Notes under the pieces: model-generated
What the model saw: only the letters and a program-made list of their open reading frames with translations
What the model was told of the DNA's origin: nothing
Databases searched by the model: none
NCBI GenBank assembly: GCA_026417035.1
Contig: JAOAEA010000004.1
Location: forward strand, 1 to 64,000
Length of the DNA: 64,000 bases
Source: Burkholderiales bacterium
GTDB taxonomy: Bacteria > Pseudomonadota > Gammaproteobacteria > Burkholderiales > SG8-39
Direction of reading: 5' to 3'
Shown here: piece after piece, positions 40,693 to 49,280 of the stretch
How the letters are laid out: each line of letters opens with the position of its first letter
Position numbering within the stretch: the stretch's first letter is position 1
Translations under genes and position numbers: made by a program

Positions 40693-41979
40693 ATGAACGA
40701 CACCGAGATCGTCCGCGTCCGCGGCCGCCGCATCTGGGACTCACGCGGGCGTCCGACCGTCGAGGCGGACGTCGTGCTCGCGTGCGGCGCGCTCGGCCGC
40801 GCCGCCGCGCCCGCCGGGGCGTCGCGCGGCACGCGCGAGGCGGTCGACCTGCGCGACGGCGGCGCGCGCTTCGGCGGACTCGGCGTGGCGAACGCGGTCG
40901 CCAACGTGAACGGCCCGATCGCCGCCGCGCTCGCCGGCATGGACGCGCGCGACCAGGCGGCGATCGACGCGCGCCTCGTCGCGCTCGACGGCACGCCGAC
41001 GAAGGCGCGGCTCGGCGGCAACGCGACCGTCGCGACCTCGCTCGCCGTCCTGCACGCCGCTGCTGCCGCCGCCGGCCAGCCGCTGTGGGCGCACCTCGCG
41101 GGCGACGCCGCGCCGACGCTGCCGCTCCCGGAGATCCAGATCTTCGGCGGCGGGGCGCACGCGGGGCGGCGCGTGGACGTCCAGGACTTCATGGTGGTGG
41201 CGACCGGCGCGCGGAGCTTCGCGGAAGCGCTCGAGATGACCGCCGAGGTGCACCGGGCCGCGGGTGAGCTCATGCGCGACGCGGGGAAGCTCGCGGGTGT
41301 CGCCGACGAGGGGGGCTGGTGGCCCGCCTTCGACTCGAACGAGGCCGCGCTCGCGATGCTCGTTCGCGCCATCGAGCGCGCGGGCTACGCGCCCGGCGCC
41401 GAGGTGGCCATCTCACTCGACATCGCCGCGTCCGAGCTCGGCCGCGGCGGGCGCTACCGGCTCGGCCTGGAGGGGCGCGAGCTTCCGGGCGACGGCCTCG
41501 CCGAGCTGCTCGCGGGCTGGATCGAGCGCTACCCCATTGTCTCCGTCGAGGATCCGCTCGGCGAGGACGATCCCGAGGGCATGGCGCGCTTCACGCGCGC
41601 CGTCGGCGACCGCGTGCAGGTCGTCGGCGACGACTTCCTCGTGACGAGCGCCGCGCGCGTGGCGGAGGCCGCTGCGATCGGCGCCTGCAACTGCGCGCTC
41701 ATCAAGCCGAACCAGGCCGGCACGGTCACCGAGACGCGCGCCGCCCTGGACGCCGCGCGCGCCGCCGGGTGGGCGACCATCGTCTCGGCACGCTCCGGCG
41801 AGACCGAGGACACGAGCATCGTCGACCTCGCGGTCGGCTGGCGCGCCGGCCAGCTGAAGGTGGGCTCGTTCGCGCGGTCGGAGCGGATGGCGAAGTGGAA
41901 TGCCGCGCTGCGGATCGAGGAGGCGCTGGGCGAGCGCGCCCGGTTCGCGGGCGCAGCGGCGCTGGCGCGGCGAGGTTAG
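40693..41979 (+). CDS. Divergent enolase-like protein
   Basis: This 428-aa protein has the enolase fold and most family motifs: DSRGRPTVEAD, VADEGGWWPAF, SLDIAASELG, SVEDPLGEDD, VGDDFLVT, ALIKPNQAGTVTET and GSFARSERMAKWNAALRIEE. Metal ligands and the catalytic Lys equivalent to yeast K345 are kept. Two active-site residues differ: D165 replaces the Glu equivalent to yeast E168 (VQDFMV), and A366 replaces the substrate-binding His equivalent to yeast H373 (VSARSGETED). It is therefore unlikely to be the housekeeping enolase, which normally lies beside pyrG. Its 3' end is tandemly duplicated downstream. Confidence 0.8.
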   Translation: MNDTEIVRVRGRRIWDSRGRPTVEADVVLACGALGRAAAPAGASRGTREAVDLRDGGARFGGLGVANAVANVNGPIAAALAGMDARDQAAIDARLVALDGTPTKARLGGNATVATSLAVLHAAAAAAGQPLWAHLAGDAAPTLPLPEIQIFGGGAHAGRRVDVQDFMVVATGARSFAEALEMTAEVHRAAGELMRDAGKLAGVADEGGWWPAFDSNEAALAMLVRAIERAGYAPGAEVAISLDIAASELGRGGRYRLGLEGRELPGDGLAELLAGWIERYPIVSVEDPLGEDDPEGMARFTRAVGDRVQVVGDDFLVTSAARVAEAAAIGACNCALIKPNQAGTVTETRAALDAARAAGWATIVSARSGETEDTSIVDLAVGWRAGQLKVGSFARSERMAKWNAALRIEEALGERARFAGAAALARRG

Positions 41980-42172
41980 CGGCGCGACGAGCTCGGGGGA
42001 GTTGCGAGGGGGCGTCGCCCCCTCGCTCGGTCGGGGAATGCCGCGCTCTCGATCGAGGAGGCGCTGGGCGAGCGCGCCCGGTTCGCGGGCGCAGCGGCGC
42101 TGGCGCGGCGAGGTTAGCAGCGCGGCGAGCTCGGGGGAGTTGCGAGGGGGCGTCGCTCCCTCGTCCGGCCCG
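41897..42172 (+). repeat. Tandem 138-bp duplication of the enolase-like gene's 3' end
   Basis: Two adjacent copies (41897-42034 and 42035-42172) have a 138-bp period. Each starts GGAATGCCGCGCT, covers the last codons of the enolase-like gene (GAGGAGGCGCTGGGCGAGCG onward), its TAG stop and the downstream hairpin region. They differ at only a few positions, for example in CTGCGGATC versus CTCTCGATC and in the hairpin. The second copy is a non-functional coding remnant. Confidence 0.9.
42004..42026 (+). terminator. Strong hairpin after the enolase-like gene
   Basis: GCGAGGGGGC-GTC-GCCCCCTCGC is a perfect 10-bp stem with a 3-nt loop, 25 bp after the stop codon. There is no T tract. The second repeat copy carries a decayed version (GCGAGGG...CCCTCGT). 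Confidence 0.55.
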
Positions 42173-42309
42173 GGCGCGTGCCGTGCTGCGCCGCGGTGCG
42201 CTCGCCGCGCCTCCGCCTTCTTGACGGCCGTCAACGCCGCGCACGCTCGCCCTTCCCTATAGTGCGCGCTCGGGAACGCCCGTCGATCGCAGACCCACAG
42301 GAGACCGCA
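42173..42309. other. Promoter region of fhs
   Basis: This is the rest of the 330-bp gene-free stretch between the enolase-like stop and fhs. It holds the Crp/Fnr-type palindrome (42221-42234) and a -10 at 42258-42263. The predicted leader is about 40 nt with AGGAG before the ATG, too short for a riboswitch. Confidence 0.6.
42221..42234 (+). promoter_or_regulatory. Crp/Fnr-type operator TTGAC-N4-GTCAA upstream of fhs
   Basis: TTGACGGCCGTCAA is fully palindromic, including its centre. The -10 TATAGT begins at 42258, 30.5 bp from the centre. The predicted +1 is about 42270 and the site is centred near -42, typical of class II activation. Confidence 0.8.
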
Positions 42310-43980
42310 ATGCCGTCCGACATCGAAATCGCCCAGGCCGCGAAGATGCAGCGCATCTCCCGCGTCGCGGCGGAGAAGCTCGGCATCCCGGACGAGCACC
42401 TGGTGCCCTACGGCCACTACAAGGCGAAGGTGTCCCTCGAGTACCTCGAGACACTCGAGAACCGGCCCGACGGGAAGCTCATCCTCGTCACCGCGATCAG
42501 CCCGACGCCGGCCGGCGAGGGCAAGACGACGACGACCGTCGGGCTCGGCGACGGGCTGAACCACATCGGCAAGAAGGCCGTGATCTGCCTGCGCGAGCCC
42601 TCGCTCGGGCCGGTCTTCGGGGTCAAGGGCGGCGCCGCCGGCGGCGGCTACGCGCAGGTGGTGCCGATGGAGGACATCAACCTGCACTTCACCGGGGATT
42701 TCTCCGCCATCGCGCTCGCGAACAACCTGCTCGCGGCGATGATCGACAACCACGTCAACCACGGCAACGAGCTCGGCCTCGACATCCGCCGCATCCAGTG
42801 GAAGCGCGTGGTCGACATGAACGACCGCGCGCTGCGCGACATCACCGTCGCGCTCGGCGGCACCGCCAACGGCTATCCGCGCCAGGACGGCTTCGACATC
42901 GTGGTCGCCTCCGAGGTGATGGCGATCTTCTGCCTCGCGCGATCGGTCGAGGACCTGAAAAAGCGCCTCGGCAACATCGTCGTCGGCTACACCCGCGACC
43001 AGAAGCCGGTCACCGCGCGCGACCTCAGGGCGCACGGCGCCATGACCGTGCTGCTCAAGGACGCGCTCGCGCCCAACCTGGTGCAGACGCTCGAGAACAA
43101 TCCCGCCTTCATCCACGGCGGCCCGTTCGCCAACATCGCCCACGGCTGCAACTCGGTGATCGCGACCCGGTCGGCCCTCAAGCTCGCCGACTACGTGGTC
43201 ACCGAAGCGGGCTTCGGGGCCGACCTCGGGGCGGAGAAGTTCGTCGACATCAAGTGCCGGAAGAGCGGGCTGCGGCCGAGCGCGGCGGTGATCGTCGCCA
43301 CCGTGCGCGCGATGAAATACCACGGCGGACAGGACCTGAAGACGATCACGCAGGAGAACCTCGACGCGTTGCACAAGGGGATCGTCAACCTCGAGCGGCA
43401 CGTCGAGAACGTGCAGAAGAGCTACGGCATCCCGTGCGTGGTGTCGATCAACCGCTTCAACTCCGACACGCCGGCCGAGATCGCGATGCTGAAGGACCGC
43501 ATGGCGCGCATGGGGGTGCCGGTGGTGCTCGCCACCCACTGGGGCGAGGGTGGCAGGGGCGCGGCCGAGCTCGCGCGCGTGGTGGTGGACCTGTGCGACA
43601 AGCCCTCGGCGATGCAGTTCGTGTACGACGACGCGGATCCGTTGTGGGACAAGATCAACAAGATCGCGAAGAAGATCTACCGCGCGTCCGAAGTGACCGC
43701 GGATGCCAAGGTGCGCGCGCAGATCAAGAAGCTCCAGGAGGAAGGCTACGGCCACTATCCGGTGTGCGTGGCGAAGACGCAGTACTCCTTCTCCACCGAC
43801 GCGCAGCTGCGCGGCGCCCCGGAGAACCACGTCGTCAACGTTCGCGAAGTGCGGCTCGCCGCGGGCGCGGAATTCGTCGTGATGATCTGCGGCGACATCA
43901 TGACCATGCCCGGCCTGCCGAAGGTCCCCTCGGCCGAGAAGATCGACCTCGTCGACGGCAAGGTGGTGGGCCTGTTCTGA
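42310..43980 (+). CDS. fhs: Formate-tetrahydrofolate ligase
   Basis: Fhs condenses formate, ATP and THF to 10-formyl-THF, the entry of formate into one-carbon metabolism. This 556-aa protein has the P-loop [18 protein letters not shown], then [39 protein letters not shown] and [13 protein letters not shown]. All are diagnostic, and the length is standard. The ATG at 42310 is preceded by CAGGAGACCGCA. Its own operator ties it to the formate dehydrogenase and oxc promoters, so formate from oxalate can be split between oxidation and assimilation. Confidence 0.97.
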   Translation: MPSDIEIAQAAKMQRISRVAAEKLGIPDEHLVPYGHYKAKVSLEYLETLENRPDGKLILVTAISPTPAGEGKTTTTVGLGDGLNHIGKKAVICLREPSLGPVFGVKGGAAGGGYAQVVPMEDINLHFTGDFSAIALANNLLAAMIDNHVNHGNELGLDIRRIQWKRVVDMNDRALRDITVALGGTANGYPRQDGFDIVVASEVMAIFCLARSVEDLKKRLGNIVVGYTRDQKPVTARDLRAHGAMTVLLKDALAPNLVQTLENNPAFIHGGPFANIAHGCNSVIATRSALKLADYVVTEAGFGADLGAEKFVDIKCRKSGLRPSAAVIVATVRAMKYHGGQDLKTITQENLDALHKGIVNLERHVENVQKSYGIPCVVSINRFNSDTPAEIAMLKDRMARMGVPVVLATHWGEGGRGAAELARVVVDLCDKPSAMQFVYDDADPLWDKINKIAKKIYRASEVTADAKVRAQIKKLQEEGYGHYPVCVAKTQYSFSTDAQLRGAPENHVVNVREVRLAAGAEFVVMICGDIMTMPGLPKVPSAEKIDLVDGKVVGLF

Positions 43981-43989
43981 ACCGGGTGG

Positions 43990-44003
43990 CCGCCCGCGGG
44001 CGG
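43990..44003 (+). terminator. GC-rich palindrome after fhs
   Basis: CCGCCCGCGGGCGG is a perfect 14-bp palindrome nine bases after the fhs stop. It can form a hairpin but has no T tract. Confidence 0.35.
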
Positions 44004-44014
44004 CGGCCGGAGGT

Positions 44015-44046
44015 TAGAATCGGCGCGCCGCCGGCGTCCCGGCGGC
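44015..44046 (+). promoter_or_regulatory. Putative -10 and leader hairpin of the permease gene
   Basis: TAGAAT (44015-44020) in GGTTAGAATCGGCG is a likely -10. GCCGCCGG-CGTC-CCGGCGGC (44027-44046), a perfect 8-bp stem with a 4-nt loop, would then sit at the very 5' end of the transcript. Such a 5' hairpin could stabilise the mRNA. Confidence 0.45.
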
Positions 44047-44064
44047 GGGGAGGAGCGGCAGGGC

Positions 44065-45378
44065 ATGGAATTCGCGCAATGGCTGGCGGTCGCGATCTTC
44101 GCGGTCACGATCCTCGCGGTCATCTCCAACGTCATCGACGGCACGCTCGCGGCGCTCCTCGGCGTGGCGGTGATGGTCGTGCTCGGGGTGATGACCGAGA
44201 CCGACGCGTTCGGCTACGTCGACTGGAACGTGATGGCGATCCTGGTCGGCATCTGGATCATCGCCGGCTACTTCGGCAAGAGCGGGGTGCCGAGCTGGCT
44301 CTCGGTCCAGGCGCTGCGGCTCTCGGGCGGCCGCCCGGGGCTCCTGGTGGTGATCCTCACCTTCCTCGCCGGGGTCATCTCCATGTTCGTGGACAACGTG
44401 GTGACGATCCTCATGATGGCGCCGGTCGCGCTGCCGCTCGCGCGGGCGATGAAGCTGCCCGCCGCGCCGGTGATCCTGATGATCGGCTTCGGCGCCAACT
44501 TCATGGGCACGGCGCTCCTGATCGGCGACCTGCCGCCGCAGATGCTGCACAGCGTCGCCGGCGCCGAATTCTTCGATTTCATCTGGCAGTTCGGCCGGCC
44601 GTCGTCCTTCCCGATCCTGATGGTGACCTTCCTCGTCACGCTCGCGGCGATGTACGCCTACGGCTTCCGCGGCCGCCAGCGGGTCGCCGACATCGGCGCG
44701 CTCGGCATCGACGCGCGCATCCCGAACCCGCTGTTCGCGACCGTGGTGGTCGTCTGGTTCATCGGCACCGTGATCGCGATGTCGCTGCGCGAGCACCTCG
44801 GCGTGAAGCTCGGGTTCATCGCCATGACCGGGGCGGTGACGCTGGTGCTCGTCCTGACGCTCCTCGGCGAGCGCGTCAAGGCCGCGACCTTCGAGGAGTC
44901 GATGCAGGAGCTCGACTGGCGGGCGATCTTCTTCTACATCGCGCTCTTCGCGCTGGTCGGCGGGCTGGAGAAGAGCCACGTGCTCGACGTGCTCGCGGAG
45001 GCGCTGAAGCCGCTCTTCGCCGAGAGCTACGCGCTCGGCGCGACGGTGCTCTACTGGGTGACGGTGCCGATCGTCGGGCTGGTCGAGCACGACGCCTACA
45101 TCCTCACCTTCCTCTACACGATCCGCGACCTCGGCAAGGCCGGCATCGAGCCCTGGCCCCTCTACTGGATGCTGCTCTGGTCGGGGACGCTCGGCAGCAA
45201 CCTCACGGTGGCCGGCGCGCCGGCGCTCTACGTGGCGATGACGCTCGCCGAAAAGGAAGAGGGGCGGAAGGTCAGCTTGCGCGAATTCCTCGCCTGGAGC
45301 GTGCCGTTCACCGTGGTCTGCGCCGGCGTGTGCTACGTGCTCGGCATGCTCATCTGGGTGCTCCCGTACGCGAAGTGA
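44065..45378 (+). CDS. Ion-transporter-superfamily permease (ArsB/NhaD/SLC13-like)
   Basis: This 437-aa polytopic inner-membrane protein has about 11 hydrophobic segments and the two inverted-repeat hairpin motifs typical of the IT superfamily: ISMFVDNVVTILMMAPVAL followed by GFGANFMGTALL in the first half, and SGTLGSNLTVAGAPALYVAM in the second. Family members move anions such as dicarboxylates, arsenite or sulfate, or exchange Na+/H+. Given the neighbours, oxalate or formate export/import is possible but unproven. GGGGAGGAG lies upstream of the ATG. A Usp gene follows after 10 bp, probably in the same transcript. Confidence 0.8.
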   Translation: MEFAQWLAVAIFAVTILAVISNVIDGTLAALLGVAVMVVLGVMTETDAFGYVDWNVMAILVGIWIIAGYFGKSGVPSWLSVQALRLSGGRPGLLVVILTFLAGVISMFVDNVVTILMMAPVALPLARAMKLPAAPVILMIGFGANFMGTALLIGDLPPQMLHSVAGAEFFDFIWQFGRPSSFPILMVTFLVTLAAMYAYGFRGRQRVADIGALGIDARIPNPLFATVVVVWFIGTVIAMSLREHLGVKLGFIAMTGAVTLVLVLTLLGERVKAATFEESMQELDWRAIFFYIALFALVGGLEKSHVLDVLAEALKPLFAESYALGATVLYWVTVPIVGLVEHDAYILTFLYTIRDLGKAGIEPWPLYWMLLWSGTLGSNLTVAGAPALYVAMTLAEKEEGRKVSLREFLAWSVPFTVVCAGVCYVLGMLIWVLPYAK

Positions 45379-45388
45379 GGAGGGCCTC

Positions 45389-45832
45389 ATGTACACGCAC
45401 ATCCTCATCCCCACCGACGGCTCGGAGCTCTCCCGCAAGGCGGTGCGCGACGGCATCGCCCTGGCGAAGGCGCTCGGCGCGCGGGTGACCGGGCTCTACG
45501 CCGCACCGCCGGCGACGCCGATCGTCTACGAGCACCTGCTGCCCAGGCGCTACATGACGCCGCAGGAGCACGCCCGCCTCACCGAGCAGGCCGCGCGCAA
45601 GTACCTCGGCCAGATCGAAGCCGCGGCGCGTGCGGCGGGCGTCGCCTGCGAGACCGTCACCGTCACGAGCGACTTCCCTTCCGAGGCGATCCTGGCGGTC
45701 GCGAAGCAGAAGAAGTGCGACCTCATCGTGATGGCCTCGCACGGCCGGCGCGGCCTGCAGAAGATGCTGCTCGGCAGCGAGACGCAGAAGGTGCTCGCCC
45801 AGGCGAAGATCCCGGTCCTGGTGCACCGCTAG
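45389..45832 (+). CDS. Universal stress protein (UspA family)
   Basis: This 147-aa single-domain Usp begins MYTHILIPTDGSELSRKAV with the ATP-contacting Asp, and ends with the nucleotide-binding GRRGLQKMLLGSETQKVL and KIPVLVHR. The G-2x-G-9x-G(S) signature is present, so it is expected to bind ATP. It is ten bases downstream of the permease gene, a common arrangement in which the Usp modulates the transporter; that is inference. Confidence 0.92.
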   Translation: MYTHILIPTDGSELSRKAVRDGIALAKALGARVTGLYAAPPATPIVYEHLLPRRYMTPQEHARLTEQAARKYLGQIEAAARAAGVACETVTVTSDFPSEAILAVAKQKKCDLIVMASHGRRGLQKMLLGSETQKVLAQAKIPVLVHR

Positions 45833-45926
45833 CCTCGCCGCCACCGGGCGCGGCGAGCGGGGCTCGGCGGCCGGGAGCGCGGCGTCCGCCGGCCGTGGCC
45901 CGCGCCGGCGGCGAGCTTGCCGATCG
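45833..45926. other. Intergenic upstream of the tct operator
   Basis: GC-rich sequence between the Usp gene and the Crp/Fnr-type site. CCGCCGGCCGTGGCCCGCGCCGGCGG can fold, but no T tract follows. No gene. Confidence 0.35.
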
Positions 45927-45940
45927 TTGACTGCGGTCAA
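45927..45940 (+). promoter_or_regulatory. Crp/Fnr-type operator TTGAC-N4-GTCAA upstream of tctC
   Basis: TTGACTGCGGTCAA is a perfect palindrome in its arms. The -10 CACAAT begins at 45964, 30.5 bp from the centre. The predicted +1 is about 45976, leaving a 108-nt leader that ends with the strong ribosome binding site GAGGAGGAG. Confidence 0.8.
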
Positions 45941-46083
45941 GTGAATCGCGGAGAATCTGCCGCCACAATCCGTTCGCGCAGCACCGAGCGGCGAGGCGCG
46001 GGGCGACCGGGCGAAGCGCGGCGTCCGCACCGGCTTCGGGGAGGAAGCCGCCGCCGCTCGCACCTTTCCTTGAGGAGGAGTCC

Positions 46084-47097
46084 ATGCGTATCCGCCAATC
46101 GATCGCCTGCGCCATCGCGGCACTCGCCGCGGCGCTGGCTCCCGCGGCCCATGCCCAGCTCGGCGGCTGGGAGCCCACGAAGACCGTCGAGTTCATCGTC
46201 CCCGCCGGCACCGGCGGCGGCGCCGACCAGATGGCGCGGCTCATCGACGCGATCATCAAGAAGAACAACCTGATGAAGCAGCCGATGGTGGTCGTGAACA
46301 AGGGCGGCGGCGCCGGCGCCGAGGGGTTCCTCGACATCAAGAACGCGAAGGGCGACCCGCACAAGATCATCATCACCCTGTCCAACCTCTTCACGACGCC
46401 GCTCGCGACCGGGGTGCCGTTCAACTGGAAGGACCTCACGCCGGTGGCGATGCTGGCGCTCGACCAGTTCATCCTGTGGGTGCCGGCCGACACGCCCTAC
46501 AAGACCGCCAAGGAGTACATCGACGCCGTCAAGGCGGCGGGCCCGGGCAAGTTCAAGATGGGCGGCACGGGGTCGAAGCAGGAGGACGAGATCATCACCG
46601 TCGCGCTCGAGAAGCAGACCGGCACGAAGTTCACCTACATCCCCTACAAGGGCGGCGGCGAGGTCGCGACGCAGCTCGTCGGCAAGCACGTCGACTCGAC
46701 CGTGAACAACCCGATCGAGGCCGTGTCGCAATGGCGCGCCGGGCAGCTCCGGCCGCTGTGCGTGTTCGACGACCAGCGGCTCGTGTACCGCGGCAAGGTG
46801 ACCGAGACCATGGCGTGGTCCGACATCCCGACCTGCAAGGAGGCGGGCGTCGACATCGACTACCTGATGCTGCGCGGCATCTTCATGGCGCCGGGCGTGA
46901 CCGAGGCGCAGCGCAACTATTACGTCGCGCTCCTCAAGAAGGTCCGCGAGACGCCCGAGTGGAAGGACTTCATGGAGAAGGGCGCCTTCAACCAGACCGC
47001 GCTCATCGGCGACGACTACAGGGCGTGGCTGCAGAAGGAGGAGCAGCGCCACTACCAGCTCATGAAGGAGGCCGGGTTCCTCGCGCCCGGGAAGTGA
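46084..47097 (+). CDS. tctC: Tripartite tricarboxylate transporter binding protein (TctC/Bug)
   Basis: This 337-aa periplasmic solute receptor has a signal peptide (residues 1-22, ending AHA-QLGG). The Bug-family core reads VEFIVPAGTGGGADQMARLI, VVVNKGGGAGAEGF and MGGTGSKQEDEIIT. Bug proteins of TTT systems usually bind carboxylates through the first loop. Its promoter shares the operator of oxc and formate dehydrogenase, so a C2 dicarboxylate such as oxalate is a reasonable ligand, but this is inferred. tctB and tctA follow in the usual order. Confidence 0.93.
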   Translation: MRIRQSIACAIAALAAALAPAAHAQLGGWEPTKTVEFIVPAGTGGGADQMARLIDAIIKKNNLMKQPMVVVNKGGGAGAEGFLDIKNAKGDPHKIIITLSNLFTTPLATGVPFNWKDLTPVAMLALDQFILWVPADTPYKTAKEYIDAVKAAGPGKFKMGGTGSKQEDEIITVALEKQTGTKFTYIPYKGGGEVATQLVGKHVDSTVNNPIEAVSQWRAGQLRPLCVFDDQRLVYRGKVTETMAWSDIPTCKEAGVDIDYLMLRGIFMAPGVTEAQRNYYVALLKKVRETPEWKDFMEKGAFNQTALIGDDYRAWLQKEEQRHYQLMKEAGFLAPGK

Positions 47098-47106
47098 CGC
47101 CATCGC

Positions 47107-47133
47107 GGCCGCCGGCGATCCCGGCGGCCTTTT
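47107..47133 (+). terminator. Intrinsic terminator/attenuator between tctC and tctB
   Basis: GGCCGCCGG-CGATC-CCGGCGGCC followed by TTTTCT is a perfect 9-bp GC stem with a 5-nt loop and a short T tract, 9 bp after the tctC stop. It would let the binding protein be made in excess of the membrane subunits. Confidence 0.75.
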
Positions 47134-47173
47134 CTCGCCGCCGCGCCCGCGCGCGCAAGGGAGCCAGGGAGCC

Positions 47174-47680
47174 ATGGAAGAGCACCACCGCCACGACCGC
47201 GCGGCCGTCTCCAACCGCACGATGGAGCTCGTCGTCGCCGCGATCGTGTTCGCGTTCGGCGCCGTCGTCGTGTACGACAGCGCCCGCCTCGGCGCGGAAT
47301 GGGCCGACGACGGCCCGCAGGCCGGCTACTTCCCCTTCTACATCGGGCTGCTCACCTGCCTCGCGGCGGTGATCGTGTTCGCCAAGGCGGCGTTCGACGC
47401 GCGGGGGCGCAAGGCGTTCGTCGGCGTCGGCCAGCTCGCGATGGTCCTCAAGCTCTTCGTCCCGACGGTCGTCTTCGTCGCGCTGATCCAGGTCGTCGGC
47501 CTGTATTTCGCGTCGACCCTGTTCATCGCCTTCTTCATGATCTGGCTCGGCAAGTACGCGTGGATCAAGGCGGTGCCGGTGGCGGTGGCCGTGAACCTCT
47601 CCCTCTTCCTGCTCTTCGAGGTGTGGTTCAAGGTGCCGCTGCCGAAGGGGCCGATCGAGGCGGCGTTCGGGCTGCACTGA
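47174..47680 (+). CDS. tctB: Tripartite tricarboxylate transporter small membrane subunit TctB
   Basis: This 168-aa TctB has four hydrophobic segments (LVVAAIVFAFGAVVVYDSA, FPFYIGLLTCLAAVIVF, LFVPTVVFVALIQVVGLYFAS, and AVPVAVAVNLSLFLLFE). It ends in the family motif EVWFKVPLPKGPIE. It associates with TctA in the inner membrane. The start ATG at 47174 follows GGGAGCCAGGGAGCC. Confidence 0.92.
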   Translation: MEEHHRHDRAAVSNRTMELVVAAIVFAFGAVVVYDSARLGAEWADDGPQAGYFPFYIGLLTCLAAVIVFAKAAFDARGRKAFVGVGQLAMVLKLFVPTVVFVALIQVVGLYFASTLFIAFFMIWLGKYAWIKAVPVAVAVNLSLFLLFEVWFKVPLPKGPIEAAFGLH

Positions 47681-47750
47681 GCGCCCGGGGGCGCGCGGGC
47701 GCAAAACGGGGGGCGGCCGGGTGCGCCGGCCGCGGGGGAGAGGGGAACCG

Positions 47751-49247
47751 GTGGAAGAGATCAATTCGCTCCTGCACGGCTTCGCGGTCGCGCTGACGCC
47801 GTTCAACCTGATGCTCATGCTCGTGGGCGTCGTGCTCGGCGTCCTGATCGGCGTGCTGCCGGGGCTCGGCGGCGCCAACGGCGTCGCGATCCTGCTGCCC
47901 CTCACCTTCACGATGCCGCCGACCTCGGCGATCATCATGCTCTCCTGCATCTACTGGGGCGCGCTCTTCGGCGGGGCAATCACCTCGATCCTCTTCAACA
48001 TCCCCGGCGAGCCGTGGTCGGTGGCGACCACCTTCGACGGCTATCCGCTGGCACAGAAGGGCCGCGCCGGCCACGCGCTGACGGCGGCGTTCACCTCGTC
48101 GTTCATCGGCGCGCTGATCGCGGTGGTCGTGATCACCTTCCTCTCGCCGGTGGTCGCGCGGTTCGCGCTCAAGTTCGGCCCGCCCGAGTACTTCGCCGTG
48201 TACTTCCTCACCTTCGCGGCGTTCGTCGGCATGAGCAAGGGGCAGGCGTGGAAGACGATCGCCTCGATGATGATCGGCTTCGCCCTCGCCGCCGTGGGGC
48301 TCGACTCGGTGACCGGCCAGCTGCGCCTCACCTTCGGCTTCACCGAGCTCCTGCAGGGCTTCGACTTCCTGATCGCGGTGATCGGCCTCTTCGGCATCGG
48401 CGAGATCCTGCTCACCCTGGAGGAGGGGCTCGCGTTCAAGGGCGCGAACGCGCGGCTCAACGTGAAGGCGGTGATGGAGACCTGGCGCGAGCTGCCGCGC
48501 TACTGGCTCACCAGCCTGCGCAGCTCGGCGGTGGGCTGCTTCATGGGCATCGTCCCGGGCGGCGCGACGCCCGCCTCGTTCATGGCCTACGGCGTGGCGA
48601 AGCGCTTCTCGAAGGACGGCGAGCGCTTCGGCACCGGCCAGGTCGAGGGCGTGGTCGCGCCCGAGACCGCCGCGCACGCCGCCGGGACGAGCGCGCTCCT
48701 GCCGATGCTCACGCTCGGCGTGCCCGGCTCGCCGACGGCGGCGGTGCTGCTCGGCGGGCTGCTCATCTGGGGCCTGCAGCCCGGGCCGATGCTCTTCGTC
48801 GAGCAGAAGGACTTCGTCTGGGGCCTGATCGCGAGCATGTACCTCGGCAACATCGCCGGCCTCGTCGTGGTGCTCACCACGGTGCCGCTCTTCGCCGCGA
48901 TCCTGCGCATCCCATTCTCGATCATCGCGCCGGTGATCCTGGTCGTGTGCGCGATCGGCGCCTACACGGTGCACACCTCGATGTTCGACGTGTGGCTGAT
49001 GCTCGTGTTCGGGGTCGTCGGCTACGTGTTCAAGAAGCTCGACTACCCGCTCGCGCCGCTCGTGCTCGCGCTCGTGCTCGGCGACCGCGCCGAGAGCTCG
49101 TTCCGGCAGGCGCTGCTCGGCTCGCAGGGCGACCTCGCGATCTTCTTCTCGAACGCGCTGGTCGGCGGGATCATGACCCTCGGCATCCTGCTCCTCGTCT
49201 GGCCGCTCGTGAGCGCCGGGCTCACCCGGCTGCGCAAGGCGGCCTGA
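47751..49247 (+). CDS. tctA: Tripartite tricarboxylate transporter large membrane subunit TctA
   Basis: This 498-aa protein has about 12 transmembrane segments and forms the translocation path. Diagnostic TctA motifs include GVLIGVLPGLGGANGVAILLPLTF, SILFNIPGEPWSVATTFDGYP and the second-half repeat GCFMGIVPGGATPASF with LLPMLTLGVPGSPTAAVLLGG. The GTG at 47751 is preferred over the ORF-track start because GGGGAGAGGGGAA lies just upstream. Substrate unknown (see tctC). Confidence 0.94.
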   Translation: MEEINSLLHGFAVALTPFNLMLMLVGVVLGVLIGVLPGLGGANGVAILLPLTFTMPPTSAIIMLSCIYWGALFGGAITSILFNIPGEPWSVATTFDGYPLAQKGRAGHALTAAFTSSFIGALIAVVVITFLSPVVARFALKFGPPEYFAVYFLTFAAFVGMSKGQAWKTIASMMIGFALAAVGLDSVTGQLRLTFGFTELLQGFDFLIAVIGLFGIGEILLTLEEGLAFKGANARLNVKAVMETWRELPRYWLTSLRSSAVGCFMGIVPGGATPASFMAYGVAKRFSKDGERFGTGQVEGVVAPETAAHAAGTSALLPMLTLGVPGSPTAAVLLGGLLIWGLQPGPMLFVEQKDFVWGLIASMYLGNIAGLVVVLTTVPLFAAILRIPFSIIAPVILVVCAIGAYTVHTSMFDVWLMLVFGVVGYVFKKLDYPLAPLVLALVLGDRAESSFRQALLGSQGDLAIFFSNALVGGIMTLGILLLVWPLVSAGLTRLRKAA

Positions 49248-49280
49248 CCGGGCGCCGGGCGCGAACCCAAGGAAGCGAAC

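Noticed and set aside
40693-41979. Housekeeping enolase
   Set aside because: Key His and Glu are replaced and the gene is not next to pyrG; annotated as a divergent homologue.
41900-42262. 120-aa plus-strand ORF across the tandem repeat
   Set aside because: It reads the enolase gene end and its duplicate in a non-coding frame; the internal repeat simply reflects the 138-bp duplication.
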